Of a stretch of 64,000 bases of DNA, positions 44,908-53,584 are shown one piece after another. A model generated the notes under the pieces. That model did not search any database and was not told the DNA's origin. It worked only from the letters and a program-made list of their open reading frames with translations. A program made the position numbers and the translations under genes. This stretch comes from HyVt-443 sp964544655 (GTDB taxonomy: Bacteria; Pseudomonadota; Gammaproteobacteria; Chromatiales; Chromatiaceae). Positions within the stretch are counted from its first letter, which is position 1. Each line of letters opens with the position of its first letter. Where the stretch lies: assembly GCA_964544655.1 (NCBI GenBank), contig CAZJCM010000011.1:1-64000 (forward strand), written 5' to 3'.

Positions 44908-45054
44908 CATAAGGGGCCATATATGGGACCATGCTGCATATATTCTGTGTTTCAACGCCATGTATAGTGGCAGTATGACTCCAATCCCTTTCCTCGATTC
45001 GCATCTATTTGCGTTCATTCGCGGCAAAAAATAACCAATCATTTCGGCAATAGC

Positions 45055-46524
45055 ATGCAATACAAAGACCTGCGCGACTTCATCCGGCAACTGGAGGCCC
45101 AGGGGGAGCTGCAACGCATCACCCTGGAGGTGGATCCCAACCTGGAGATCACCGAGATCTGCGACCGTACCCTGCGTGCCGGCGGCCCCGCCCTGCTGTT
45201 TGAACGGGTAAAAGGCAGCCGCTACCCCCTGCTAGGCAACCTGTTCGGCACCCCGCGGCGGGTGGCCATGGGGATGGGCGAGGAGTCGGTGGAGGCCCTG
45301 CGTGAAGTGGGCAGGCTGCTGGCCACGCTGAAAGAGCCCGACCCACCCAAGGGGATGAAAGACGCCTGGAGCAAGCTGCCCCTCTACCGCAAGGTGCTGG
45401 ACATGGCGCCGAAAGAGATCAAGCGCGCCCCCTGCCAGGAGGTGGAGCAGACCGGCAACCAGGTGGACCTGGGGGAGATCCCGGTGCAGACCTGCTGGCC
45501 GGAAGACGCCGGCCCCCTGATCACCTGGGGGCTGGTGGTGACCCGCGGCCCGGAGAAGCCACGCCAGAATCTGGGCATCTACCGCATGCAGGTGATCGGC
45601 CGCAACCGGGTGATCATGCGCTGGCTCTCCCATCGCGGCGGCGCCCTGGACTTTCGCGACTGGCAGCGCGCGCACCCCGGTGAGCCGTTCCCGGTGGCGG
45701 TGGCCCTGGGCGCCGACCCCGCCACTATCCTGGCCGCGGTCACCCCAATCCCCGACACTCTTTCCGAATACGCCTTCGCCGGCCTGCTGCGCGGCAGCCG
45801 CACCGAGGTGGCGCGCTGCCGGGAGAGTGATCTGCAGGTGCCGGCCGCCGCAGAGTTCGTGCTGGAAGGGAAGATCTACCCGGACGACACCGCTCCCGAA
45901 GGCCCGTTCGGTGACCACACCGGCTACTACAACGAGGTGGAAGAATTCCCGGTATTCACCATCGAGCGCATCACTCGACGCCGCGACCCGATCTATCACA
46001 GCACCTACACCGGCCGGCCGCCGGACGAACCGGCGATCCTCGGCGTCGCCCTCAATGAGGTGTTCGTGCCCCTGCTGCAGAAACAGTTCCCGGAGATCAC
46101 CGACTTCTATCTGCCGCCGGAGGGCTGCTCCTACCGCATGGCGGTGGTCTCCATGAAGAAACAGTACCCGGGCCACGCCAAGCGGGTGATGATGGGGGTC
46201 TGGTCCTTCCTGCGCCAGTTCATGTACACCAAGTTCGTCATCGTCACCGACGACGATGTGAATGTGCGCGATTGGAATGACGTAATCTGGGCCATGACCA
46301 CCCGTATGGACCCGGCCCGCGACACCCTGCTGATCGAAAACACCCCCATCGACTACCTGGACTTCGCCTCCCCGGTCTCCGGCCTGGGCTCCAAGATCGG
46401 TTTCGATGCCACCAACAAATGGCCCGGAGAGACCGATCGGGAGTGGGGGCGCCCCATTCGCATGACAGACGCGGTCAGGCAGCGGGTGGATGGGATCTGG
46501 GACGAACTGGGCATCGGCAAGTAA
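45055..46524 (+). CDS. ubiD: 4-hydroxy-3-polyprenylbenzoate decarboxylase
   Basis: 489 residues, close to E. coli UbiD (497). Start MQYKDLRDFIRQLE is typical. The prenylated-FMN decarboxylase core is visible in NLFGTPRRVAMGMG, ITWGLVVTRGPEKPRQNLGIYRMQ, EGPFGDHTGYYNE with the catalytic E, and DDDVNVRDWNDVIWAMTTR. It acts in ubiquinone synthesis and needs prFMN made by UbiX. The 147-bp leader contains the palindrome CCATATATGG but no strong ribosome site. Confidence 0.96.
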   Translation: MQYKDLRDFIRQLEAQGELQRITLEVDPNLEITEICDRTLRAGGPALLFERVKGSRYPLLGNLFGTPRRVAMGMGEESVEALREVGRLLATLKEPDPPKGMKDAWSKLPLYRKVLDMAPKEIKRAPCQEVEQTGNQVDLGEIPVQTCWPEDAGPLITWGLVVTRGPEKPRQNLGIYRMQVIGRNRVIMRWLSHRGGALDFRDWQRAHPGEPFPVAVALGADPATILAAVTPIPDTLSEYAFAGLLRGSRTEVARCRESDLQVPAAAEFVLEGKIYPDDTAPEGPFGDHTGYYNEVEEFPVFTIERITRRRDPIYHSTYTGRPPDEPAILGVALNEVFVPLLQKQFPEITDFYLPPEGCSYRMAVVSMKKQYPGHAKRVMMGVWSFLRQFMYTKFVIVTDDDVNVRDWNDVIWAMTTRMDPARDTLLIENTPIDYLDFASPVSGLGSKIGFDATNKWPGETDREWGRPIRMTDAVRQRVDGIWDELGIGK

Positions 46525-46544
46525 CTGACGCGCTATGGCCCCTA

Positions 46545-46643
46545 GGCTGCTGACGTTGGCTGTTTCTGGAGGAAATATCGGCGGCAGGCCTACCAGGATG
46601 TATTCACGGCGTTTCCCGGAAGAAACGGCTGATATCAGTGACG
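46545..46643 (-). repeat. MITE-like intergenic repeat, copy 2
   Basis: On the minus strand this ~100-bp stretch repeats the 8434-8544 element in order: TCACTG, TTTCTTCCGG, GTGAATACATCC, TGCCGCC, TTTCCTCCAGAAACA. Its ends are again imperfect inverted repeats of each other. The middle is about 15 bp shorter than copy 1. It lies between ubiD and the convergent epimerase-family gene. Confidence 0.65.
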
Positions 46644-46708
46644 CTCCTCGAATGAGCTGAATCGCCACCTGCGGCAAACCATTGGCCGCAGAGCACTGCT
46701 CCTACGGT

Positions 46709-47593
46709 TCATCGAGCACCGGAGATCGAAGCGAAACAGGCCGGCAGGCCCTGCTCCAGACCCGGGTACTTCAACGTCACCCCCAACTGATCCAGCATCT
46801 TGCGGTTGTCCAGACGACGGGACTCACGCATGTAGGAGAGCATCCCCGGGGAGAGCCGCCCCTCTCCTTCGGTCAGCGATATCAGGGGTGGGCGCGGCAG
46901 CCCGGCCAGGTCGGCGATGCGGTTGAAGTAGTCGGTCATGGTGCCGGGGTGACCGTCACTGACGTTATAAATCTCCCCATCCCGCCCCCGCTCCATCGCC
47001 GCCAGACAGACCTGCACCAGGTCATCGACATGGATACGGTTGGTGAAGGGCGCCTCCTCCTCCCGTACCATCGGCAGCCCTTTACGCAGCCGCGCCAGAG
47101 GCAGCTTGTCCGGACCGTATATGCCGGCGACCCGCAGAATCACCAGCTCACCACCGCCGGTCCGGTGCCAGTCACGAAACCCACACTCCGCATCCCAGCG
47201 CCGCTTTGCCCGGTCCACCACCGGGGCCACGGGGCGAGTCTCATCCACCCAGGCCCCGCCACAGTCGCCATAGACGCCAGTGGTGCTCAGATACACCACC
47301 CGTCGCGGGGCACCCTGGCTGGCAAATGCCGCCAGCAGATTGCGTACCCGGTCATCCTTGCTCCCGCTCCCGGGCGGCGGGGCAAAGTAGAACAGCCCGC
47401 TGCCGGCAAGCGGCAGCGCCGGCAGCGGCGATCTGTCCAGGTCCAGAATATGGCCGGCAACACCTTCCGCCGCCAACAGCTGGGCGCTGGTGCCGGTACG
47501 CACCACGCCCGTCACCTGCTGGCCCGCCAAACGCAACTGCCGGGCCACCCGGCGCCCCAGATAACCACAACCGATGATTAACTTGTCACTCAA
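46709..47593 (-). CDS. NAD(P)-dependent epimerase/dehydratase family protein (YeeZ-like)
   Basis: 294 residues. Extended SDR Rossmann fold with GCGYLGRRVARQL at 8-20 and STTGVYGD near 104. The catalytic Tyr-x3-Lys of active SDR enzymes is not found at the expected place (DRAKRRWDAE instead), a feature of the YeeZ-like SDR_a4 group. The function is therefore unclear; binding of a nucleotide without classic epimerase chemistry is possible. It is divergent from the next gene, with 71 bp between them. Confidence 0.82.
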   Translation of the reverse strand: MSDKLIIGCGYLGRRVARQLRLAGQQVTGVVRTGTSAQLLAAEGVAGHILDLDRSPLPALPLAGSGLFYFAPPPGSGSKDDRVRNLLAAFASQGAPRRVVYLSTTGVYGDCGGAWVDETRPVAPVVDRAKRRWDAECGFRDWHRTGGGELVILRVAGIYGPDKLPLARLRKGLPMVREEEAPFTNRIHVDDLVQVCLAAMERGRDGEIYNVSDGHPGTMTDYFNRIADLAGLPRPPLISLTEGEGRLSPGMLSYMRESRRLDNRKMLDQLGVTLKYPGLEQGLPACFASISGAR

Positions 47594-47664
47594 ATGGTTT
47601 TAATCCTTAGTAAAATAGTAGAGAATAATCCGCCCACTCAACAAATTAAAGACCAGACCAATCC

Positions 47665-48681
47665 ATGAGTTTCCTGATCAGAGTAGAACCCACCGGCCAT
47701 AAGTTTACCACCGAGGCCGGCGAAACCATTCTCGACGCGGCTGAGCGAAACGGTATCAACCTCCCTTACGGCTGCCGCAACGGCGTCTGTGGCAGCTGCG
47801 CCGGCAATCTGGTGAGCGGCAATGTCCGTTATCCCAATGAGATCGAGAGCGCCCGTGAAGGCAAACCGGAAAACCAGGTGCTTACCTGTCAGGCCTTCCC
47901 CACCAGCGACCTGGTGCTACAGATCCATGAAGTGGAGGCCAGCGATGAGATCGTGCCCCGCACACTGCCGTGCAAAGTGGAACGTATGGAACGTCTGGCC
48001 GACGATGTGATGCGGATCTGGCTGCGCCTGCCAGAAGGCGAACGGCTGCAGTTCCTGGCCGGACAATACCTCGACTTTCTCCTGCCGGACGGTCGCCGCC
48101 GCGCCTTCTCCATTGCCAATGCACCCCACGACGACGAGTTGATAGAGCTGCACATCCGCCATGTACCCGGTGGAGAATTCACCGATAAGGTGTTTTCAGA
48201 AATGGAGGTGGGCGACATCCAACGCATCGAGGCGCCCATGGGCGGCTTCTATCTGCGTGAGGAGTCAGGCAGACCTCTAATCATGATGGCCGGAGGCACC
48301 GGCTTCGCACCACTCAAGGCGATCATCGAGCACGCCTTCCACATCGGCCTGGAACAGCCGATACAACTCTACTGGGGTGCCCGCACGGAAGCCGACATCT
48401 ACCTTCCGGATCTGCCCAGACAGTGGGCCGAGCAGCATCCCAGAGTGACATTCACGCCGGTGCTTTCGGAAGCGGACGATGACTGGCAGGGCCGGCGCGG
48501 CTGGGTGCATGAAGCAGTGCTGAAGGACAACCCGGACATGTCCGCCTACGATCTCTATATGAGCGGTCCACCGCCTATGGTATTCGCCGGGAAACGGGCC
48601 TTCATGGCTGCCGGTCTTGCCGAGGAGCACATCTACTCGGACGTCTTTGAATGGGCCAAGGACAACCCGGACAAAGGCTGA
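47665..48681 (+). CDS. ferredoxin-fused flavin/NAD(P)H reductase (AscD/Fre-like)
   Basis: 338 residues. N-terminal plant-type [2Fe-2S] ferredoxin (~1-90, CRNGVCGSC with a further cysteine in LTCQA), FAD-binding barrel (~100-200: RAFSIANAPHDD) and NAD(P)-binding domain (MMAGGTGFAPLKAI, YMSGPPPMVFAGKRAF). Homologues are annotated as CDP-6-deoxy-delta-3,4-glucoseen reductase, but without sugar-pathway neighbours a general NAD(P)H electron-transfer role is more likely. In E. coli the single-domain Fre lies next to ubiD; the placement here parallels that. AT-rich leader, no clear ribosome site. Confidence 0.88.
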   Translation: MSFLIRVEPTGHKFTTEAGETILDAAERNGINLPYGCRNGVCGSCAGNLVSGNVRYPNEIESAREGKPENQVLTCQAFPTSDLVLQIHEVEASDEIVPRTLPCKVERMERLADDVMRIWLRLPEGERLQFLAGQYLDFLLPDGRRRAFSIANAPHDDELIELHIRHVPGGEFTDKVFSEMEVGDIQRIEAPMGGFYLREESGRPLIMMAGGTGFAPLKAIIEHAFHIGLEQPIQLYWGARTEADIYLPDLPRQWAEQHPRVTFTPVLSEADDDWQGRRGWVHEAVLKDNPDMSAYDLYMSGPPPMVFAGKRAFMAAGLAEEHIYSDVFEWAKDNPDKG

Positions 48682-48685
48682 TCGA

Positions 48686-49966
48686 CTACCCGGTGCGGGG
48701 CGGGTTGATGTCGGTCGGCATATCCAGTGACGCCACTGCCTGCCCGTTGGCTGGGGTCTCGATGCTCTCCGGCAGCTCTTCCAGCGGTATATCACTGGCA
48801 AGCGCCAGCCCCGCACGGTAACAGTCCATCGCCTGCTCCCGCTCCCCCATGCGCTCCAACAGCGCACCCAGCTCCCGGTAAGCCGCAATCGAAGGCGCCA
48901 CCCCGATCGTGGCCTCCAAATAACTGCGCGCCTTACCCCAGAGACGATTACGAATACTCAGGCGTGCCAATATCAGCAACAGCAACGGGTTACGCGACTG
49001 CCGATCGAGCCAGCGCTCGGCGGACGCCAGCTGTTGTGCCGGGTCGCTGGCCCGAACCCTGCCGTAATAGGGCAACAGATCATTGTCCCACTGCCGACAT
49101 AGTCGCTCCCGCAACAGCGCTTCAGCCTGGTCATGTTCGCCCTCCTGCAGCAGATATCCGGCATATTCAGCTACCAGCACATGCTCTTTGCGCAGTGCGG
49201 CGGGAAGCGCCTTCCAGCGCCTCTGCAGGGCATCCAGCCCCTGCTGCGACGCCTGTTTCAGCTGTTCCCGGCCAATCAGACGGGATAATGCCGCCAGATC
49301 GCTCTCGTCCATCACCTTGCGTCGCTTCAATTCCGGCAGCAGCTGCTCGAGTTCATCCCACTCCCCTATCCGCTGATACAGCTGCTGCAACAGCTGCAGC
49401 ACATGCGCATGGTGTGGTGCCAGCTGCCGCAGGTGGCGCAGGGTGGCCAGCGCCTGCTCCAGCTGACCACGGTCCAGCTGCAGCTCGGCCTGGGTCAATC
49501 CAACCGCCACATCGGCCGATGGCATGCTCTCGTGGGCCAGCTGCAGGTAGCGGTCACGCCGATCATAGGCGGCCTGCTGCTGGGCCGCACGGGCGGCGGC
49601 CAGATAGTTGAGCAACGGCGTCTCAGACAAGGTCGCTGTACTGGTCAGGGCCTTTTCCGCCCCTCCCCAGTTTCCTTCAGCCAGGGCCAGCAGTCCCTGG
49701 GTCAGTGATTCGCGGGCCCGCCGCTGATCCCGCTCCAGCTGCCACTGCTGCACTCTTGCCGGTACCCGCCAGAGACGCATGAAAAAACCCAGCAGCAGGT
49801 AGAGGGCGGCGAACAGCAGCAGATCCAGCAGGAGAAACAGGGCCAGGCTACTCTCCAGGGTCCACTGCCGGTAGCTGAGCAGGACGTAGCCGCTGTCTTC
49901 CCGCAACAGCAGTGTCACCAGCACGGAGAACATCAGGGCCAGCAGGGCCAGCAACAGGGTTTTCAT
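48686..49966 (-). CDS. hemY: HemY-family TPR inner-membrane protein
   Basis: 426 residues. Two N-terminal membrane helices (~4-20 and ~40-62), then a helical TPR region (~80-400), with the HemY_N signature SGYVLLSYRQWTLESSLALF. It is associated with late haem synthesis, though the mechanism is not settled. It overlaps hemX by 4 bp and is convergent with the flavin reductase gene, 4 bp apart. Unlike in E. coli, it is not next to hemCD. Confidence 0.9.
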   Translation of the reverse strand: MKTLLLALLALMFSVLVTLLLREDSGYVLLSYRQWTLESSLALFLLLDLLLFAALYLLLGFFMRLWRVPARVQQWQLERDQRRARESLTQGLLALAEGNWGGAEKALTSTATLSETPLLNYLAAARAAQQQAAYDRRDRYLQLAHESMPSADVAVGLTQAELQLDRGQLEQALATLRHLRQLAPHHAHVLQLLQQLYQRIGEWDELEQLLPELKRRKVMDESDLAALSRLIGREQLKQASQQGLDALQRRWKALPAALRKEHVLVAEYAGYLLQEGEHDQAEALLRERLCRQWDNDLLPYYGRVRASDPAQQLASAERWLDRQSRNPLLLLILARLSIRNRLWGKARSYLEATIGVAPSIAAYRELGALLERMGEREQAMDCYRAGLALASDIPLEELPESIETPANGQAVASLDMPTDINPPRTG

Positions 49967-51117
49967 TGGGCGCCACCCCGGTCGCCTGCCAAGGCGAGCT
50001 GCTGACGCAGCAGCGTCAGCGTGGCCGATATGTCGGGCAGATCAGGCGCTACCTGTATCTTCCGCAGCGCGGCAAGTTCCTCACGCATGCCGCGCACAGC
50101 CGGATCATCCAGGGCAAAAAACATCCCGAGCAGGTCGTCCGCCGTCTCCAGGCCGGCCTGATACAGCACCCGGTCCCCACGCAACAGGGCCAGTCTGGCA
50201 TCCGCCAGCCGCAGACGCAGATCGAGATACAGCGAGTCCCGCTGTGCCGGCGGCAAGGCGACGCGAACCGGCTGTGGATGCCGGCGGATCACCAGCACCG
50301 AACGCAACCCCCGCTTGAGGTCGTCCAGCAGCGCCTGCCAGCTGCCATCGGTTGCCATCTTTGGCGCAGGCGCCGCCTCTTCCTCGCTGCCGGTGAGGGC
50401 CAAAGGCAGCGATCCGACCTGCCGTTCCAACTGCGCCAACCGACCGGAGACACGCTCCCGGTCGGGCATCTTCAGCGCCTGCAGGCGGGCGATCTCTTTG
50501 CCCAGTGCCTGGCGCACCCCGGCCCAGGCCGCATCTCCGCTCTCATGCAGCCGCCTATCCGCTGCCTGTAATGCCAGCACGGCGGTCGAGACATCTCTCC
50601 CCAGCTGCAGCCGCTCATTGGCCAATGCCACCAGGTAGGCCGCCTCGGCCGCCATCCAGCGGGTGTCGCTACTGCCGATCCGTTGATCGATACGGGCCAG
50701 GACGGTCTGCACCCCGGCATACTCCCCGCTCAGCCGCTTACGCTCTGCATCCAGTTCCTCTCGCCCCTGCAGCAGCTCCTGGCGCTGCTGCTCCAGCAAC
50801 GTTTTTTCCGCCGTAAACGCCCGCTGCAATGCGGCCATTTGCTGCGCCAGATCACTGCGTGCAGACTCACTCCGGTCCGCGCTCTGGATCACCCGCGCCA
50901 GGGACCGGTCAATCTGCAGCCACTGTTGATAGCCGAACCATCCTCCTGCGGCCACTGCGGCAAGGGTCAGCAGCGAGAGCAGCAGGGCCCATCCGGCGGC
51001 GGCGTTACCCCGCCGTCGTGGTTCCGTTGCAGCTGCCTCATCTCCTGCCTTGGCAGCGTCCCTATCCGCCCGCTCAAGCCGGGCGAGGCCCGGCCGGTCG
51101 TGGTTATCCTCATTCAT
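49963..51117 (-). CDS. hemX: HemX-family membrane protein
   Basis: 384 residues. A charged cytoplasmic N-terminus (~1-38) and one membrane helix (~40-62) are followed by a periplasmic coiled coil (~75-140) and a helical C-terminal domain. Family traits are the WAAEAAYLVALANERLQL-like segment (here WMAAEAAYLVALANERLQL) and AALQAADRRL. Often misannotated as uroporphyrinogen-III methyltransferase; no methyltransferase domain is present. It starts 5 bp after the SPOR-protein stop codon, so it is part of the priA-argS-SPOR operon. Confidence 0.9.
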   Translation of the reverse strand: MNEDNHDRPGLARLERADRDAAKAGDEAAATEPRRRGNAAAGWALLLSLLTLAAVAAGGWFGYQQWLQIDRSLARVIQSADRSESARSDLAQQMAALQRAFTAEKTLLEQQRQELLQGREELDAERKRLSGEYAGVQTVLARIDQRIGSSDTRWMAAEAAYLVALANERLQLGRDVSTAVLALQAADRRLHESGDAAWAGVRQALGKEIARLQALKMPDRERVSGRLAQLERQVGSLPLALTGSEEEAAPAPKMATDGSWQALLDDLKRGLRSVLVIRRHPQPVRVALPPAQRDSLYLDLRLRLADARLALLRGDRVLYQAGLETADDLLGMFFALDDPAVRGMREELAALRKIQVAPDLPDISATLTLLRQQLALAGDRGGAQ

Positions 51118-51122
51118 GGTCT

Positions 51123-51740
51123 TTACGGCCTACCCTTGAGCTTGATCACCAAGCTGTTGATCCGGTTCTGCTTCAGCCTGGCCCGCAGCCGGTTCACCTG
51201 CTCCCGGCTATAGGGTCCTGAGCGGACACGGTGGAAGGTATCACCGTTGCCCACTTTCACCTTCTGAATCTCTGCACCTATACCCACCAGCGCCAGACTC
51301 GCCTTCAGCCGATCGGCGTCGGCATAGCGGCGGAATGAGCCCATCTGCAACATATAACGGGTCACCTCGGCCGGCGATCGGCCTTTCTCCTTCACCACCT
51401 TTCCGGCCTGCCGCTCCGTCTGCTTCGGACGCGCTGGCGGCAGCGGCTCTGGATCGGGCACCACCACCTCCATCTCCGGCAGGATGGTGTAGAACTCGTA
51501 GGAGGGCCTCTCCTTCGCTGGTTGCCGCTTGTCCACCGCCGGTTCAGGTTTCGTGGGTGCCATCTGCTTGACCGCTGGCACCGGCATACCGCTCTCCGGC
51601 GGTGGCATCTGCTTGAGCCAGGCCAGGCCACTGAAAAACAGACCGGCCAGCAATCCGGCAACGAAACAGACCCAACAGGCCACCGGCTGCCGCTTCTTCT
51701 TTCGCTGTGGATTGGCCCGGCTCTTGTAATCCCTCGGCAT
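51123..51740 (-). CDS. SPOR-domain protein (FtsN-like)
   Basis: 205 residues from the ATG at 51740 (MPRDYKSRANPQRKKKR). Short basic cytoplasmic end, one membrane helix (~22-42), a proline-rich linker, and a C-terminal SPOR domain (~125-205: YMLQMGSFRRYADADRLKASL, FHRVRSGPYSREQVNRLRARL). SPOR domains bind denuded septal peptidoglycan, and a gene like this after argS is usually called ftsN. An upstream in-frame ATG (51785) would overlap nothing but lacks conservation. Confidence 0.9.
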   Translation of the reverse strand: MPRDYKSRANPQRKKKRQPVACWVCFVAGLLAGLFFSGLAWLKQMPPPESGMPVPAVKQMAPTKPEPAVDKRQPAKERPSYEFYTILPEMEVVVPDPEPLPPARPKQTERQAGKVVKEKGRSPAEVTRYMLQMGSFRRYADADRLKASLALVGIGAEIQKVKVGNGDTFHRVRSGPYSREQVNRLRARLKQNRINSLVIKLKGRP

Positions 51741-51756
51741 CGGTGCAGATCGTCCC

Positions 51757-53517
51757 TTACATTCGTTCCGGAGCAGAGACCCCAAGCAGATTCAGGCCAT
51801 TGCGCAATACCTGCTGCACGGCCAGGATCAGCTTGATCCGGGCATCTCGCAGCGGTGCCGCCTCGACCAGAAACGGATGGGCGTTGTAGTAGGTGTGGAA
51901 ATCATTGGCCAGCTCCCGTACATAGTGGGACAACTGATGCGGTTCCTCGTTGAGGGCCGACAACTCCACCACCTCGGGGTAGCGCGACAGGGTCTTCAGC
52001 AGCGCCAGCTCATGGCTCTCCACCAGCAGATGAAGGTTTTCCAGGCCCGGGCTCGGCTCGACACTGATGCCCTTCTCTGCCGCCTGCCGCAAGACACTGC
52101 AGATGCGTGCGTGAGCATACTGGACATAATAGACCGGGTTGTCGCTGGATTGGGACTTGGCCAGATCCAGATCGAAATCGAGGTGTTGCTCGCATTTACG
52201 CATCACATAGAAAAAACGGGCGGCATCGGTACCCACCTCTTTGCGCAATTCACGCAGGGTGACGAAAGAGCCGGAGCGGGTAGACATCTGCACCTTCTCA
52301 CCATTGCGGTAGAGATTGGCGAACTGCACCAGCAGCACATCCAGTCGCGACGGATCATCACCCAGCGCCTGCAACGCAGCCTTCACCCGCGGTACATAGC
52401 CGTGGTGGTCGGCGCCCCAGACATCGATCACCCGCTCGAAGCCACGCTCCAGCTTGTCCATATGGTAGGCGATATCAGAGGCGAAATAGGTGCTCTGTCC
52501 GTTGTCACGCACCACCACCCGGTCCTTCTCGTCACCAAAATCGGTGGAGCGAAACCAGAGCGCCCCCCCTTTCTCATAGATATGTCCGGCATCACGCAAC
52601 CGCTCCAGGGCACGGTTCACGGCACCGGATTCGGTCAAGGAGCGCTCCGAGTACCACTCGTCATAATGCACACCGAACAGGGAGAGGTCGTCACGGATGT
52701 CGTCCAGGATGGTGTTCAGGGCCAGCTCGAAGACGAAGCGATAACGGTTGTCGCCAAGGAGTTCCTTAGCCCGCCCGATGAGCGCATCGATGTGCGCCTC
52801 TTTGTCACCGCCGGCGGGTTCATCGGCGGGGACCCCCTGAAACACCGTTTCCGCAGCCTGCTTGTAGGCCTCGCCATGCTCCCGGTGCAGGGTTGCCGCG
52901 ATGTCCCAGATATAGTCACCTTTGTAGCCGTTGGCAGGAAAGACCAGCGTCTCGTCACACAGCTCCAGGTAGCGCAGCCAGACCGAGGTGGCGAGGATAT
53001 CCATCTGCCGCCCGGCATCATTGACGTAATACTCCCGGTGCACATCGAAACCAACGGCTGCCAGCAGGTCGGCCACCACGGCGCCATAGGCTGCGCCACG
53101 GCCGTGGCCGACATGCAGCGGCCCGGTCGGATTGGCGGAGACGAACTCCACCTGCACCCGCTTGCCGCCACCCAGATCACTGCGGCCGAAATCATGGCCC
53201 TGCTCGATGGCCTGAGGGACCAGGGCATGATAGGCAACGGAAGCGAGGTGAAAGTTGATGAAGCCGGGCCCGGCGATCTCGACCCGCTGCACCAGATCAC
53301 TCTCCGGCAGCGATGCCACCAACCGCTCCGCCAGATCCCGCGGCCGGCTGCGCGCCGCCTTGGCAAGCACCATGGCCACGTTGCAGGCAAAGTCGCCATG
53401 GCGGCTGTCCCGGGTGCGCTCGATCGTTGGCGTGGGCAATGCATCAGCAGGCACCACACCCTCCGCCGCAAGCCGCTCTAGGCCTTGGCTGACCAGTTGC
53501 TGGATCTGACTTTTCAT
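51757..53517 (-). CDS. argS: arginyl-tRNA synthetase
   Basis: 586 residues from the ATG at 53517 (E. coli 577); an upstream in-frame ATG at 53568 adds 17 unlikely residues. Class I features: HVGHGRG (HIGH motif, near residue 130), and KVQMSTRSG in the KMSKS position, as common in ArgRS, which often lacks a canonical KMSKS. N-terminal Arg_tRNA_synt_N and C-terminal DALR anticodon domain are present. Lies between priA and the SPOR gene, a conserved order. Confidence 0.97.
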   Translation of the reverse strand: MKSQIQQLVSQGLERLAAEGVVPADALPTPTIERTRDSRHGDFACNVAMVLAKAARSRPRDLAERLVASLPESDLVQRVEIAGPGFINFHLASVAYHALVPQAIEQGHDFGRSDLGGGKRVQVEFVSANPTGPLHVGHGRGAAYGAVVADLLAAVGFDVHREYYVNDAGRQMDILATSVWLRYLELCDETLVFPANGYKGDYIWDIAATLHREHGEAYKQAAETVFQGVPADEPAGGDKEAHIDALIGRAKELLGDNRYRFVFELALNTILDDIRDDLSLFGVHYDEWYSERSLTESGAVNRALERLRDAGHIYEKGGALWFRSTDFGDEKDRVVVRDNGQSTYFASDIAYHMDKLERGFERVIDVWGADHHGYVPRVKAALQALGDDPSRLDVLLVQFANLYRNGEKVQMSTRSGSFVTLRELRKEVGTDAARFFYVMRKCEQHLDFDLDLAKSQSSDNPVYYVQYAHARICSVLRQAAEKGISVEPSPGLENLHLLVESHELALLKTLSRYPEVVELSALNEEPHQLSHYVRELANDFHTYYNAHPFLVEAAPLRDARIKLILAVQQVLRNGLNLLGVSAPERM

Positions 53518-53584
53518 ATCGTGAATCCGCCAATGAAAAATATTAATCTGAGCCCCCCAGAATAACACAAAGCCCAGGCTCTAA

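Noticed and set aside
45232..46677. 481-codon open frame antisense to ubiD
   Set aside because: Shadow frame; its N-terminal end is simply the intergenic repeat at 46545-46643.
49963..51117. Uroporphyrinogen-III methyltransferase annotation for HemX
   Set aside because: No SAM-methyltransferase domain is visible; the protein is a single-pass coiled-coil HemX.
52000..53481. 534-codon open frame antisense to argS
   Set aside because: Shadow of argS codon bias; no recognisable domains or ribosome site.
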